Below, piece after piece: positions 8,866 through 19,734 of a stretch of 64,000 nucleotides of DNA. This DNA is from JBFWYO01 sp050186335 (GTDB taxonomy: Bacteria > Pseudomonadota > Alphaproteobacteria > Bin65): NCBI GenBank assembly GCA_050186335.1, contig JBFWYO010000004.1, forward strand, positions 1 to 64,000, read 5' to 3'. The translations under genes and the position numbers were made by a program. The stretch's first letter is position 1. Every line of letters begins with the position of its first letter. The notes under the pieces are model-generated. The model did no database searches, was not told the DNA's origin, and saw only the letters and a list, made by a program, of their open reading frames with translations.

Positions 8866-10014
8866 ATGAAAGCCAATCGCACTCTGCGTAACCTGTCGCT
8901 CGCCGCCGCTTGCACATTGCTGTTGCCCGGCTACGTCGCCGCGCAAGACGGCAAGACCTGGTTGATCGGCGAAGTAGCGCCGCTCACCGGTCCGGCCGCA
9001 ACCGTCGGCGTAAGATTGAATAACGTCGCCAAATTGTGGGTCGAAGAAGTCAATGCCAAGGGCGGCATCGCCGGCCGCAAGATCGAACTGATGACCTGCA
9101 ACGACGAAAACAAGCCGGAAAAAGCCGTCGCCTGCGCGCGCGAGATGATCGACAAAGGCGCGGTGATGATTTTCGGCAACTCGCTGACCGCCAGCCTGCG
9201 CGCGATTCAGCCGCTGGTGCGCAAGGGGCCGATCCTGCTGATCCCGTCGCCCAACGTGGTGCCGCCGGCCGACAGTTTCGGCTTCCAGGTCAGCCCGTCC
9301 GACGTGCACATCACCGAAGCCGTTGCCAAATATCTGAAGGATAACGGCCAGACGAAAATCGGCATGGTTGCCGCAACCGACGCCAGCGGCGAAGTCGGCG
9401 TAGCCAGCGCCCGCTCGGTGTTCGGCACCAGCAAGATCGAACTGAAACTGGCGCGCATCGACCTGCGCGCGACCGACGCCACGACCCAATTGGCCAGCGT
9501 CGCCAGTTCGGACATCAAGGTGGTCTATTCGTCGTACTCGGGCGCCGGCGCAATCACCGTGGTGAAGAGCTTCCAGAATCTCGGCTTGCAGCAGCCGCTG
9601 ATCGTCAGCTACGCGAACATCAGCGCCGCGTTCGTCAAGCTGGTCAAGGATGTCAAGCCGAAGCGCCTGCTCGGCACCAGCGTCGTCGGCATCGTGCCCG
9701 ATCTGCTGACCGACGCGGGCGAACGCGAGCGTTCCAAGGCGTTCTACGCCGCCTACAGCAAGCGCTACAACGAGCCGGCCGACATGATCAACCTGCTCGG
9801 CAAGGCCGAGGTCGACGTGGCTGAAGCGATCCTGCGCGACGTCAAGGACCCGACCAACGCGGAATCGGTCAAGAAGTATCTCGAAACCACGCCGATCAAG
9901 AGCGTTCATGATCAGCGTTTCTCGCCCACCAACCATGTCGGTCTCGATGCCTCGGACATGATGATCGTCGAGCTCAAGGACGGCGTGTGGGTCAAAGCCG
10001 ATCCGGTGAAGTAG
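8866..10014 (+). CDS. HAAT ABC transporter substrate-binding protein (system B)
   Basis: A 382-aa periplasmic binding protein. The ATG at 8866 has GGGAGGAAA upstream and starts a 26-residue Sec signal peptide (cleavage VAA-Q). The mature start WLIGEVAPLTGPAATVG and the VEEVNAKGGIAGRKIELMTCNDENKPEKAVACA segment, with the Cys pair found in LivJ-like proteins, place it in peripla_BP_6. It lies 64 nt after ubiD and 49 nt before livH, inside the same operon, so its ligand is likely the acid or precursor handled by the UbiD/CoA-ligase enzymes. Confidence 0.9.
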   Translation: MKANRTLRNLSLAAACTLLLPGYVAAQDGKTWLIGEVAPLTGPAATVGVRLNNVAKLWVEEVNAKGGIAGRKIELMTCNDENKPEKAVACAREMIDKGAVMIFGNSLTASLRAIQPLVRKGPILLIPSPNVVPPADSFGFQVSPSDVHITEAVAKYLKDNGQTKIGMVAATDASGEVGVASARSVFGTSKIELKLARIDLRATDATTQLASVASSDIKVVYSSYSGAGAITVVKSFQNLGLQQPLIVSYANISAAFVKLVKDVKPKRLLGTSVVGIVPDLLTDAGERERSKAFYAAYSKRYNEPADMINLLGKAEVDVAEAILRDVKDPTNAESVKKYLETTPIKSVHDQRFSPTNHVGLDASDMMIVELKDGVWVKADPVK

Positions 10015-10063
10015 GGAGCGTTCGGATCGACGCCGCGACGCGCGTCGGCACGGAATTAGACGC

Positions 10064-10930
10064 ATGAACCTGTTCACCCAAGCGATCATCAGCGGGCTGA
10101 TGACCGGCGCCGTCTATACTTTCCTGGGCATCGGTCTGGTGTTGGTCTATCGCACGGCGCGGATTCTCAATCTTGCGCACGGCGAGACCTTCGCCATCAC
10201 CGGCGTCGCGGCGGCCGCGCTCACCGCGCTGGGGGTGCCGCCGGCCGCGGCCTTGGGTGGGGCGATCCTGATCGCGCTCGCCTTCGCCACCGGCCTGCAT
10301 CGCTTCGTGCTCCGGCCGCGTGCGGATTGGCAGCCGGGTTCGCTGATCCTGATCACGCTGGGCGCGGCGTTCGTCGCGCGCGGCGTGATGATCGTCGTGG
10401 TCGGCACCGATCCGGTTTCGTTCCCCGCGATGTTTTCAGGTCCGCCCCTGCGCATCGCGGGCGGCGCGATTCCGCCGCAGGGAATCGCGCTGATTGTGCT
10501 CGGATTCGGCGTTTCCGCGGCGGTCGGGCTGTTCCTCTCGATGACGCGTGCCGGCAAGCAATTGCTGGCGACGGCGGAGAATCCGTTCGCGGCCGAATTG
10601 CTGGGCGTCAACGTCGAGCGCGCGCGGCTGATCGCTTACGCCATCGGCGGGCTGCTCGGGGCGCTCGCCGGCTGCTTTTTGATCCCGATGATCGCGGTCG
10701 ATTTCCAGTCCGGCCTGGCGATGACCCTGCGCGGATTCATTGCCGCCGCGATTTCCGGCATGTCGCCGATCGGCGTGCTCGCCAGCGGGCTGGCGCTCGG
10801 CTTGTTCGAATCGATGATCGGCGCCTATCTCGGCGCGTTGTTCCAGGATCCGGTCATCTTCTGCGTGTTGATCCTGATCGCCCTGTGGCAAAGCCGCAAA
10901 ATCCGCTTCGGCGGGGGACGGCGGGCGTGA
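10064..10930 (+). CDS. LivH-type permease (system B)
   Basis: A 288-aa inner-membrane permease with about eight hydrophobic segments and the LivH features ARILNLAHGETFAITG near residue 30 and a C-terminal cytoplasmic tail after the last helix. It is half of the transmembrane channel of the system B importer. Its TGA overlaps the GTG start of the downstream permease-ATPase fusion by 4 nt (GTGA), implying coupled translation. Confidence 0.9.
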   Translation: MNLFTQAIISGLMTGAVYTFLGIGLVLVYRTARILNLAHGETFAITGVAAAALTALGVPPAAALGGAILIALAFATGLHRFVLRPRADWQPGSLILITLGAAFVARGVMIVVVGTDPVSFPAMFSGPPLRIAGGAIPPQGIALIVLGFGVSAAVGLFLSMTRAGKQLLATAENPFAAELLGVNVERARLIAYAIGGLLGALAGCFLIPMIAVDFQSGLAMTLRGFIAAAISGMSPIGVLASGLALGLFESMIGAYLGALFQDPVIFCVLILIALWQSRKIRFGGGRRA

Positions 10931-12642
10931 GGCCGGTGCATTTCATCATCGCCGCCGCCGCGGTGCTGGCGGCCATCCTGCCGTATTTGGGCGTGCTGCC
11001 CGGCTGGACGCCGGCCCTGGCGACCGTGACCGCATTCACCGCCTTGTCGCTGATCGGCTTGAACCTGATCTTCGGTCTCAGCGGCATGCTGGCGCTTGGG
11101 CAGGCGGCGTTCGTGGCGCTGCCCGGTTATGCGTCGGGCATGCTGGAAAAATTCGGCGTGCCGGGATTGATCGCGATCCCGATCGGCGTGGCCATCGCGG
11201 TCGGCATCGCTCGATTGGTCGCGGAAATCTTCATCCGGCTGCCGGGCATCTATTTCGCCATCGGCACGCTCGGCTTCGCGTTCGTCGTCGAGGGTCTTGC
11301 GCGTGCGTTTCCGGGCTTGACCGGCGGGGCTTCGGGCCTGGTGTTGGAGCCGCCGATCAGCCTGGGGCGCGACGGCTGGTACATCGTCGCCGTTGTCACC
11401 CTCGCGCTGGCCGCGGCCAGCTTCGCCTGGCTGGTCAAGGGACGTTTCCTGCGCACGTTAAAACTGGTCCGCCATGACGAGCTTTCCGCGCAAGTGCTCG
11501 GCATCGATGTGGCGCGCGTCAAGGCCAACGTGTTCACGGTCGGAAGTCTGTACTCGGCCATCGGCGGCGTGCTGTTGGCGTACTACGTGCGCGTGCTCGC
11601 GCCCGAAAGCGGCGGGGTCAACGCTTCGCTCGAATCGCTCGCCATGGTCATCATCGGCGGCAGCGGATCGGTGTTCGGGCCGATCCTGGGCGCCGCCGGC
11701 GTGCAGTGGTTGTTTGCCATCTCGGGCGGGGCCGGGCATTACGAATTGCTGGTCTACGGTCTCGGATTCTTCCTGGTCGTGCTGTTCGCACCGGCCGGCT
11801 TGAACGGTGCATTGCGCAAGTTCTGGGCTCTGTGCATCGGCAAGACGCGCATGACGGCGGCGCGTCCGGCGAACGATGACGAAGTCGCACCGGTCGACAC
11901 GGCGCCTGCCGCGCTGCGCCACGGCGTCTGCTTGCAGGTCGACAACGTCGCCAAGCAGTATGGTGGCCTGCGTGCGGTCGACGACGTCAGTTTCGAGGTC
12001 GAATTCGGGCGCATCGTGGCGCTGATCGGCCCCAACGGCGCCGGCAAATCGACCTTGTTCAATCTCGTTTCGGGCATCGAAGTTCCGTCGAACGGGCGGG
12101 TGCTGCTCGAGGGCGTCGATCTCGCCGGCGTCAGCATCGACCGGCGCGCCGGTTCGATCGGCCGCTCGTTCCAGGTGCCGCGCCTCGTTCCGGAGCTGAC
12201 GGCATTGGAGAACGTCGTCTCGCGTCTCGATCACCTGCCCGATGGCGGCGACGAGACGGCGCGCCGTCGCCTCGCGCGCGCGCAGCTCGCCGCTTTCGGC
12301 ATGGCGGATCTGGCGGACAAGCCGGTGCGCGAGATCGGCCTCGGCCATCACAAGCTGATCGAACTTGCGCGTGCCTCGGCCGGCCGTCCGGCGCTGCTGC
12401 TGCTCGACGAGCCGGCCGTCGGGTTGACCGGCGAGGAGGTCCTGCGCCTGAGCAACGCGCTGCGGCTGCTCAAGGCCGCTGGGGCCGCGATTCTCGTGGT
12501 CGAGCATAACGTCGAGTTCGTCGCCACCATCGCCGACGACGTGGTGGTGATGGAAAGCGGCAAGCTGATTGCCCACGGCACGCCGCAGGCGGTGATCGCC
12601 GATCCGAAGGTGCAGGCGGCGTATTTCGGGGCGCTGACATGA
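10927..12642 (+). CDS. Fused LivM permease - LivG ATPase (system B)
   Basis: A 571-aa fusion: residues 1 to about 300 are a LivM-type membrane domain (LNLIFGLSGMLALGQAAF), about 335-571 a LivG-type ATPase with Walker A GPNGAGKS at 368-375, Walker B LLLDEPAVGL and the H-loop VVEHN. The signature region reads IGLGHHKLIELARA, lacking a canonical LSGGQ, which is usual in LivG. The start is a GTG at 10927 overlapping the livH stop; a second GTG lies at 10936. The fusion fixes a 1:1 ratio of permease and ATPase and recurs in the 28.5-30.3 kb operon. Confidence 0.9.
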   Translation: MRPVHFIIAAAAVLAAILPYLGVLPGWTPALATVTAFTALSLIGLNLIFGLSGMLALGQAAFVALPGYASGMLEKFGVPGLIAIPIGVAIAVGIARLVAEIFIRLPGIYFAIGTLGFAFVVEGLARAFPGLTGGASGLVLEPPISLGRDGWYIVAVVTLALAAASFAWLVKGRFLRTLKLVRHDELSAQVLGIDVARVKANVFTVGSLYSAIGGVLLAYYVRVLAPESGGVNASLESLAMVIIGGSGSVFGPILGAAGVQWLFAISGGAGHYELLVYGLGFFLVVLFAPAGLNGALRKFWALCIGKTRMTAARPANDDEVAPVDTAPAALRHGVCLQVDNVAKQYGGLRAVDDVSFEVEFGRIVALIGPNGAGKSTLFNLVSGIEVPSNGRVLLEGVDLAGVSIDRRAGSIGRSFQVPRLVPELTALENVVSRLDHLPDGGDETARRRLARAQLAAFGMADLADKPVREIGLGHHKLIELARASAGRPALLLLDEPAVGLTGEEVLRLSNALRLLKAAGAAILVVEHNVEFVATIADDVVVMESGKLIAHGTPQAVIADPKVQAAYFGALT

Positions 12643-13301
12643 GCGCCGCGCTTCGCATCGAGAATCTGGCCGGCGGCTACGGCAAGCTGACCGTGTTCCG
12701 CGACGTGGCGCTCGAACTGGGCCCGGATCAGACGATCGGCCTGCTGGGCGCCAACGGCGCCGGCAAGACGACGCTGCTCAAGACCATTGCCGGCTCGCTG
12801 CCCAGCTCGAACGGCCGCGTGATGCTCGGCGCGAGCGAAGTGACGCGGCTGCCGGCTTACATGCGCGCGCGCGCCGGTCTCGGCCTGGTGCCGGAAGGGC
12901 GGCATATCCTCGGCACGCTGACCGTGCAGGACAATCTGGCGCTGACCCGCGCCATCGAATCCCATCGACGGGCCCTGGCGCCGTTCGAGCAGCGCTTGGC
13001 CGAAGTCTACGATCTGTTCCCGCGCCTGAAGGAACGCGCGGGCCAATTGGGCGGGTCGTTGAGCGGCGGCGAGCAGCAAATGCTCGCGGTCGCCCGCGCG
13101 CTGCTGCTGAAGCCGAAGGTGCTGATGCTGGACGAACCGACGCAAGGGCTGGCGCCGATCGTCATCCACAGCATGGCGGAGACGTTGCGCGGGCTGAAAG
13201 GCCGCTTCGCCATGATCATCGTCGAACAGAACAAGGTTTTCCTCGAACAGTTGGCCGACCGCGTGTTCCACATGCGCGCCGGCACGGTTTCGGCGGGCTG
13301 A
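12639..13301 (+). CDS. LivF-type ABC ATPase (system B)
   Basis: A 220-aa ATP-binding subunit with Walker A GANGAGKT at residues 37-44, signature LSGGEQQML near 139-147 and Walker B VLMLDEPTQGLAP. The RHILGTLTV and YDLFPRLKERAGQLGG segments are LivF-type. The ATG overlaps the preceding stop (ATGA). The protein ends about 15 residues shorter than most LivF proteins. It pairs with the fused LivG domain to drive import. Confidence 0.92.
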   Translation: MSAALRIENLAGGYGKLTVFRDVALELGPDQTIGLLGANGAGKTTLLKTIAGSLPSSNGRVMLGASEVTRLPAYMRARAGLGLVPEGRHILGTLTVQDNLALTRAIESHRRALAPFEQRLAEVYDLFPRLKERAGQLGGSLSGGEQQMLAVARALLLKPKVLMLDEPTQGLAPIVIHSMAETLRGLKGRFAMIIVEQNKVFLEQLADRVFHMRAGTVSAG

Positions 13302-13321
13302 AATTTTATGAGGTGGCAGTC

Positions 13322-14164
13322 ATGACCAAGATGACCAAAGACGGGCGGCCGGCGGGCTTCCTGGAGCAGAGCGAGAGCTTCTCGACGATCAAGCTGGAAG
13401 TGCGTCCCGATCGCATCGCGATCATGACGCTCAACCGGCCCGACAAGCTGAATGCGTTCGACGAAACGATGATCCGCGAGATGCGCCAGGTGATCTGGCG
13501 CACCAATTTCGACGACGGCATTCGCGTTCTTATCATTACCGGGGCCGGCCGCGGCTTCTGCGCCGGGCGCGACATTCTGGGTCTCGATTACGAAAACAAC
13601 CTGCCGACCGCGCAGTACCGCGCTTATGTCCGCGCCAATCACGAGATGCTCGACGATCTGGAAGCCCTGGAAAAGCCGGTGATCGCCGCGATCAACGGCG
13701 TGTGCGCCGGCGGCGGCGTCGAAATCGCGATCGCCTGCGATTTCCGGATCGCGGCACGCGGCGCGGAACTGATCTTGACGGAGAACAAGCTGGGCGTGTT
13801 GCCGGCATCCGGCGCCTGTTCGCGCATGATCCAGATGATCGGCATGGGCCGGCTCAAGGAAATGGTCATGGCGGCGCTGCCGTTCGATGCCGACAAATGC
13901 GAACGGATCGGCCTGGTCCACCGCGTCCACGAGCGCGATCAACTGATGGCCGGCACGTTGGAGTTCGCCAACCATCTGCTCGGCCGCTCGCCGCTGGCGA
14001 TGGGCGTCGCCAAGCACATCATCAATACCTGCCAGAACGTTGACACTGAAACCGGTCGAATCCTCGAGCGCCTCGGCCAGTCCATCTTGATTCGTTCCGA
14101 CGATGCGCGCGAGGGCATGACAGCTTTCCGCGAAAAGCGCGCGCCCAACTTCAAAGGCCGTTGA
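13322..14164 (+). CDS. Enoyl-CoA hydratase/isomerase family protein 1
   Basis: A 280-aa crotonase-fold enzyme with about 25 extra N-terminal residues. Oxyanion-hole segments GAGRGFCAGRDI and INGVCAGGGVEIAIACD are clear. Both glutamates used by hydratases appear kept: one in GGGVEIA and one in LTENKLGVLPASGA. The ATG at 13322 is preceded by GAGGTGG; a GTG at 13313 is in frame. It lies 20 nt after livF and before a second crotonase with the same PASGAC-RM segment, so they are paralogues probably acting on successive or alternative CoA esters. Confidence 0.88.
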   Translation: MTKMTKDGRPAGFLEQSESFSTIKLEVRPDRIAIMTLNRPDKLNAFDETMIREMRQVIWRTNFDDGIRVLIITGAGRGFCAGRDILGLDYENNLPTAQYRAYVRANHEMLDDLEALEKPVIAAINGVCAGGGVEIAIACDFRIAARGAELILTENKLGVLPASGACSRMIQMIGMGRLKEMVMAALPFDADKCERIGLVHRVHERDQLMAGTLEFANHLLGRSPLAMGVAKHIINTCQNVDTETGRILERLGQSILIRSDDAREGMTAFREKRAPNFKGR

Positions 14165-14188
14165 GATTCAACCCAAGGAGAAATGATT

Positions 14189-14974
14189 ATGGCTTACGAG
14201 ACCGTTACTTTCGACGTCCGCCCGGACGGCATCGCCACGATGACGCTCAACCGGCCGAAATCGTTGAACTGTTTCAACCAGACCATGTTCAAGGAATGGA
14301 ACGACATCATCGGCAAGTGTGCCTATGACCGGAATATCAAAGTACTCGTCGTCACCGGCAATGGCCGCGCGTTCTCGTCGGGCGTCGATCTCGACGTGCT
14401 CGGCAGCGACAAGACGCCGCCGGAGTTCCGCTATTATTATCGCCAGAATCATATGGGCTTCGACAATCTCGAATCGCTCGAAAAGCCGGTCATCGCGGCG
14501 ATCAACGGGCTCTGCTACGGCGGCGGCGTCGAACTGGCCCTGTCGTGCGACATCTCGTTCGGCGCGGACGATTCGGAATACTGTTTGATCGAGAATCATA
14601 TCGGTTGCATCCCCGCCAGCGGCGCGTGCAACCGCATGATCTATTTCTGCGGCCTGGCCAAGACCAAGGAATTGGTGATCTCGGGCGAGCCGATCGACGC
14701 CAAGGAAGCCTGGCGCATCGGCTTGATCAACCATGTGGTGCCGGCGAAGGACCTGCTCAAGGAAGCCTACAAGTACGCGGAATTGCTGGTGACCAAGGCG
14801 CCCTACGCCATGGGCATGGCCAAGCACATCATCAATCTGTGCCTCAATACCGACATGCACACGGGGCGTTACCTGGAGCGCCTGGGCCAGAGCGTGCTGG
14901 TGCTGTCGGAAGACCATCGCGAGGGCATGCGCGCGTTCAAGGAGAAGCGCAAACCCAAATTCACCGGCAAATAG
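14189..14974 (+). CDS. Enoyl-CoA hydratase/isomerase family protein 2
   Basis: A 261-aa crotonase-fold enzyme paralogous to the preceding gene over its whole length (LESLEKPVIAAINGLCYGGG, IPASGACNRMIYFCG, AMGMAKHIIN, EGMRAFKEKRKPKFTGK). The hydratase glutamates are retained (GGGVELAL and CLIENHIG). An ATG at 14183 also exists, but the AAGGAG ribosome site is better spaced for 14189. It is followed after 25 nt by an acyl-CoA ligase that would supply its CoA-ester substrate. Confidence 0.88.
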   Translation: MAYETVTFDVRPDGIATMTLNRPKSLNCFNQTMFKEWNDIIGKCAYDRNIKVLVVTGNGRAFSSGVDLDVLGSDKTPPEFRYYYRQNHMGFDNLESLEKPVIAAINGLCYGGGVELALSCDISFGADDSEYCLIENHIGCIPASGACNRMIYFCGLAKTKELVISGEPIDAKEAWRIGLINHVVPAKDLLKEAYKYAELLVTKAPYAMGMAKHIINLCLNTDMHTGRYLERLGQSVLVLSEDHREGMRAFKEKRKPKFTGK

Positions 14975-14999
14975 GTCTTTCGGGCGGACGGAGGAAGCC

Positions 15000-16562
15000 A
15001 TGTTTCCGATCTCGCGCATTCTCCCACGCGCGCGCGCCATGTATCCGGATCGCCTGGCGATCTGGGATGGCGACGTTCGCCTGAATTTCGAGCAACTCGG
15101 CCGGCGCGTGGATGCGCTGGCCGGGGCGCTCAAAGGTCGCGGTCTTGGGAAGGGCGATCGGGTGGCGATCCTGGACGGCAACTCGCATCGCTACGCCGAG
15201 GCCTACTACGCTTGCGCCCAGGCCGGGATGATCCTGCTGCCGCTCAACTCTCGGCTCTCGGTGCCGGAACTGAAGTACATTCTCGACGATGCCGGCGCGG
15301 ATACGGTCTTGATCTCCGATCCGTTCTTCGCCGTGTTCGAGGGCGTGCGCGCGAGCCTGTCGAGCGTCAAGACCGTCGTCGCCTACGGCAAGGGTCCGTA
15401 TCCGGCGAACACGATCGAGTACGAGAAATTTCTTGCCGATGCGACGCCCGCGCCTACCTGCGCCGATGTCGACCTGAGCGATATCTGCCAGATCTATTAC
15501 ACCAGCGGGACGACCGGCGAACCCAAGGGCGTATGTCTGACCTATCGCAACATGATCGCCAGCGCGTTCGATGCCCTCGTTGGCCTCGGCCTCACCGAAC
15601 ACGATATCTGGCTGCATGCGGCGCCGATGTTCCATCTGGTCGATGCGTGGTCGATCTGGTCGATGCCGATGATCGGCGCACCCCAGGTGACGCTGCAGTT
15701 TACGCCCGAGCGGATCATGGACGTGGTCCAGCGCACGAAATGCACCGGCACCGGTCTGCCGCCGACGCTGATCAACATGATGGCGAACCATCCGAAATTC
15801 CGCGACTTCGATCTTACGAGTTTGCGCTTCATCATGTACGGCGGTTCGCCGACGCCGCTCGGCATCCTTCAGAAAGCCGTCCAGACGATTCCGACGAAGT
15901 ACATCCACGGCTACGGCATCACCGAAACTTCGGGTATCACGACGCTGGCCAATTCCGAGGATTTTCGCGTCGAGGGTACGCCGGAGCAGCTGGCGTTGAC
16001 GCTGTCGGCCGGCCGCGCCGTGCCGCACATCGAGCTCGAGATCGCGGACGATGACGGCCGCCATCTGCCGCTCGGCCAGGTCGGCGAGATCGTCATCACC
16101 GGCGCGCGCGTCATGCGCGAATACTGGCGCAAGCCGAAGCATACGGCGGAGGCGTTGCGCAACGGCTGGTACCACACCGGCGACATGGGTTTTCTCGACG
16201 CGAAGCGGCGGCTGTCGGTGGTCGATCGCAAGAAGGACATGATTATCAGCGGCGGCGAAAACGTCTATTCGGTCGAGGTCGAGAACGTGCTGTCCACGCA
16301 TCCCGCCGTGCTCGAAGTCGCGGTGGTTGGCGTGCCCGACGAGCAATGGGGCGAAGCGGTCAAGGCCATCGTCGTGCTGCGCGAAGGGGCTTCGGCCACC
16401 GAGGCCGATCTGATCGGCTTCTGCCGCGGCCGCATCGGCGGCTACAAGCTGCCGAAATCGGTGGACTTCTCGACCGAGCCATTGCCAAAAACCGGCCCCG
16501 GCAAGATCGCCAAGCGGCGCTTGCGGGATCCGTACTGGGCCGGGCGTGCACGTAAAATCTGA
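15000..16562 (+). CDS. AMP-dependent acyl-CoA ligase 1
   Basis: A 520-aa ANL-superfamily ligase that activates a carboxylic acid with ATP and CoA. Motifs: P-loop YTSGTTGEPKGVCLT near 164-178, GYGITETSG near 305, the A8 hinge DRKKDMIISGGENVYSVEVE and the C-terminal catalytic Lys region PKTGPGKIAKRRLR. The closest relative in the window is the ligase at 18017-19579, which has the same length and near-identical motif regions. Its place after two crotonases indicates activation of an imported acid. Confidence 0.9.
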   Translation: MFPISRILPRARAMYPDRLAIWDGDVRLNFEQLGRRVDALAGALKGRGLGKGDRVAILDGNSHRYAEAYYACAQAGMILLPLNSRLSVPELKYILDDAGADTVLISDPFFAVFEGVRASLSSVKTVVAYGKGPYPANTIEYEKFLADATPAPTCADVDLSDICQIYYTSGTTGEPKGVCLTYRNMIASAFDALVGLGLTEHDIWLHAAPMFHLVDAWSIWSMPMIGAPQVTLQFTPERIMDVVQRTKCTGTGLPPTLINMMANHPKFRDFDLTSLRFIMYGGSPTPLGILQKAVQTIPTKYIHGYGITETSGITTLANSEDFRVEGTPEQLALTLSAGRAVPHIELEIADDDGRHLPLGQVGEIVITGARVMREYWRKPKHTAEALRNGWYHTGDMGFLDAKRRLSVVDRKKDMIISGGENVYSVEVENVLSTHPAVLEVAVVGVPDEQWGEAVKAIVVLREGASATEADLIGFCRGRIGGYKLPKSVDFSTEPLPKTGPGKIAKRRLRDPYWAGRARKI

Positions 16563-16582
16563 GCAGCGAAAGTAGGGCCATC

Positions 16583-17365
16583 ATGGCGCAGACCATTTCA
16601 AGCGGTGTCGATATCCGGGTCGAAGAGGGCGGCCAGGGCGGTCGAGGCGGCCCGACCCTCGTGCTCCTGCATGGGCTCGGCGCCAACGCCGAAGTGTGGC
16701 AGGGCATGCTGCCGTTGGTGCGCGCCGAATGGCCGGGCCGCTGGATTGCGCCCGACCTGCGCGGCCACGGCAAGTCCGGCCACCGAGGCCCTTACAGCTA
16801 TGCCGGCCATGCCGCCGACGTGGCGGGGCTGTTGCAGCAGGATGAAGAGGCGATCGTCGTCGGCCACTCGATGGGCGGTGCGATCGGGATGGTACTGGCC
16901 AGCCAATGGTATGGCGTTGTCGTGCGCAAGGTCATCGCGTTCGGCGTCAAGATCCGCTGGACGGCGGAGGAAATCGCCAAGGCGCGGCAGCTCGCGAAGG
17001 CGCCCGTGCGCTGGTTCGACGGCCAGGCCGAGGCGGTCGAAAGATACCTGAAGGTCTCGGGCCTGTTCGGACTGATCGATCCGGCATCGCCGGCTGCGCA
17101 AAGCGGCGTGCGCCATGCCAACGGCCGCTACCGCCTTGCCTCCGACCCGCTGATCAACGCCGCGGTCGGCCCGGAAGTCGCCTGGCTGATCGGCGCCGCC
17201 CATGCGCCGGTGCGCCTCGCCGCCGGCGCCAAGGATCCGATGGTCAATCTGGCCGACATGCTTCCGTTCGACGCCAAGGCGAAAATTTTCGACGGCGCCG
17301 GGCACAATTTGCAGGTCGAGCAGCCGGCGGCGCTGTGGCAATTCGTGCGCGGCGAAACCCTCTGA
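16583..17365 (+). CDS. Alpha/beta-fold hydrolase
   Basis: A 260-aa alpha/beta hydrolase with oxyanion motif LLHGLGANAEVW, nucleophile elbow GHSMGG (Ser96), acid in GAKDPMV (Asp218) and catalytic His in GAGHNLQVE (His241). The triad is complete and no signal peptide is present, so it is likely a cytoplasmic ester, thioester, lactone or C-C hydrolase within the operon. The substrate is unknown. Confidence 0.85.
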   Translation: MAQTISSGVDIRVEEGGQGGRGGPTLVLLHGLGANAEVWQGMLPLVRAEWPGRWIAPDLRGHGKSGHRGPYSYAGHAADVAGLLQQDEEAIVVGHSMGGAIGMVLASQWYGVVVRKVIAFGVKIRWTAEEIAKARQLAKAPVRWFDGQAEAVERYLKVSGLFGLIDPASPAAQSGVRHANGRYRLASDPLINAAVGPEVAWLIGAAHAPVRLAAGAKDPMVNLADMLPFDAKAKIFDGAGHNLQVEQPAALWQFVRGETL

Positions 17366-17380
17366 GAGGCGGCGAGTCCC

Positions 17381-17971
17381 ATGGCGAGCAACCTGAAACT
17401 CAAATACGTCGATGAGCCGACCGAAGCGGCCTCGCCGTTGCGCCCGGCCGAGCCCGAGATTTTATGGCTGCGCGAATTCCTGCCCTACCGCATGGCGGTG
17501 GTCGCCGGGCGCATGCTGCGCGAAAGCGGCCGGATGTATAAGCGCCGCCGCAATCCGCTGACCACGCCGCAATGGCGCATCATCGGCATTCTGGCCAATT
17601 TCGAGCCGCTGGTCGCCAGCGAGATCAGCAAGATCAGCATGCTCGACAAGGTCGCGGTCAGCCGCGCGTTGACGCAACTGGCGCGGCGCGGCTTCGTCGC
17701 GCGCAAGCGCGTGCGTCGAGACAAGCGGGCGCTCGAGGTCACGCTGACCAAAGAGGGCTGGCGCTATTACCGCCTGTTGATCCCGTCCTTGAAGCAGCAA
17801 GAGCAGGAAATGCGCGCGGTGCTCGCGCCGGGCGATGTCGATCGGCTGTTCGGCATGCTCGCTCGCTTCGACGCGGTGTTTGCCGAACTGGACGCGCGCC
17901 GGGCAACTTACCGCGACGATATCGAAGTCGGCGATATCGTGCGCAGGCGTCGGAGCATCGGCCTCGGATAG
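17381..17971 (+). CDS. MarR-family transcriptional regulator (ubiD operon)
   Basis: A 196-aa winged-helix regulator. Residues about 60-130 give the MarR core: LTTPQWRIIGILANFEPLVASEISKISMLDKVAVSRALTQL as helix-turn-helix and RDKRALEVTLTKEGWRYY as the wing and following helix. It lies between two operon genes (gaps of 15 and 45 nt) and so probably responds to a pathway CoA ester or acid and controls this operon; the inverted repeat at 7061-7074 is a candidate target. Confidence 0.87.
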   Translation: MASNLKLKYVDEPTEAASPLRPAEPEILWLREFLPYRMAVVAGRMLRESGRMYKRRRNPLTTPQWRIIGILANFEPLVASEISKISMLDKVAVSRALTQLARRGFVARKRVRRDKRALEVTLTKEGWRYYRLLIPSLKQQEQEMRAVLAPGDVDRLFGMLARFDAVFAELDARRATYRDDIEVGDIVRRRRSIGLG

Positions 17972-18016
17972 AAACGGCGCGCCGTCAAAGCGCCGCACCG
18001 ATCAGCGGAGGAAACG

Positions 18017-19579
<1,563 letters not shown>

Positions 19580-19734
19580 CCGGTTGGCCGCCGGGGCGCA
19601 CAGAATTCTCGATCGATTTTCGCCAAACTCTTGCGTCGACGGGCGCGGGCCGAGGGATGGGAGAACGGTTTACCGATGGAATAATGTGCTCGTGCCGAGT
19701 CGATCGAAGCATGGGGCCGCGGACGTAAGCGCGT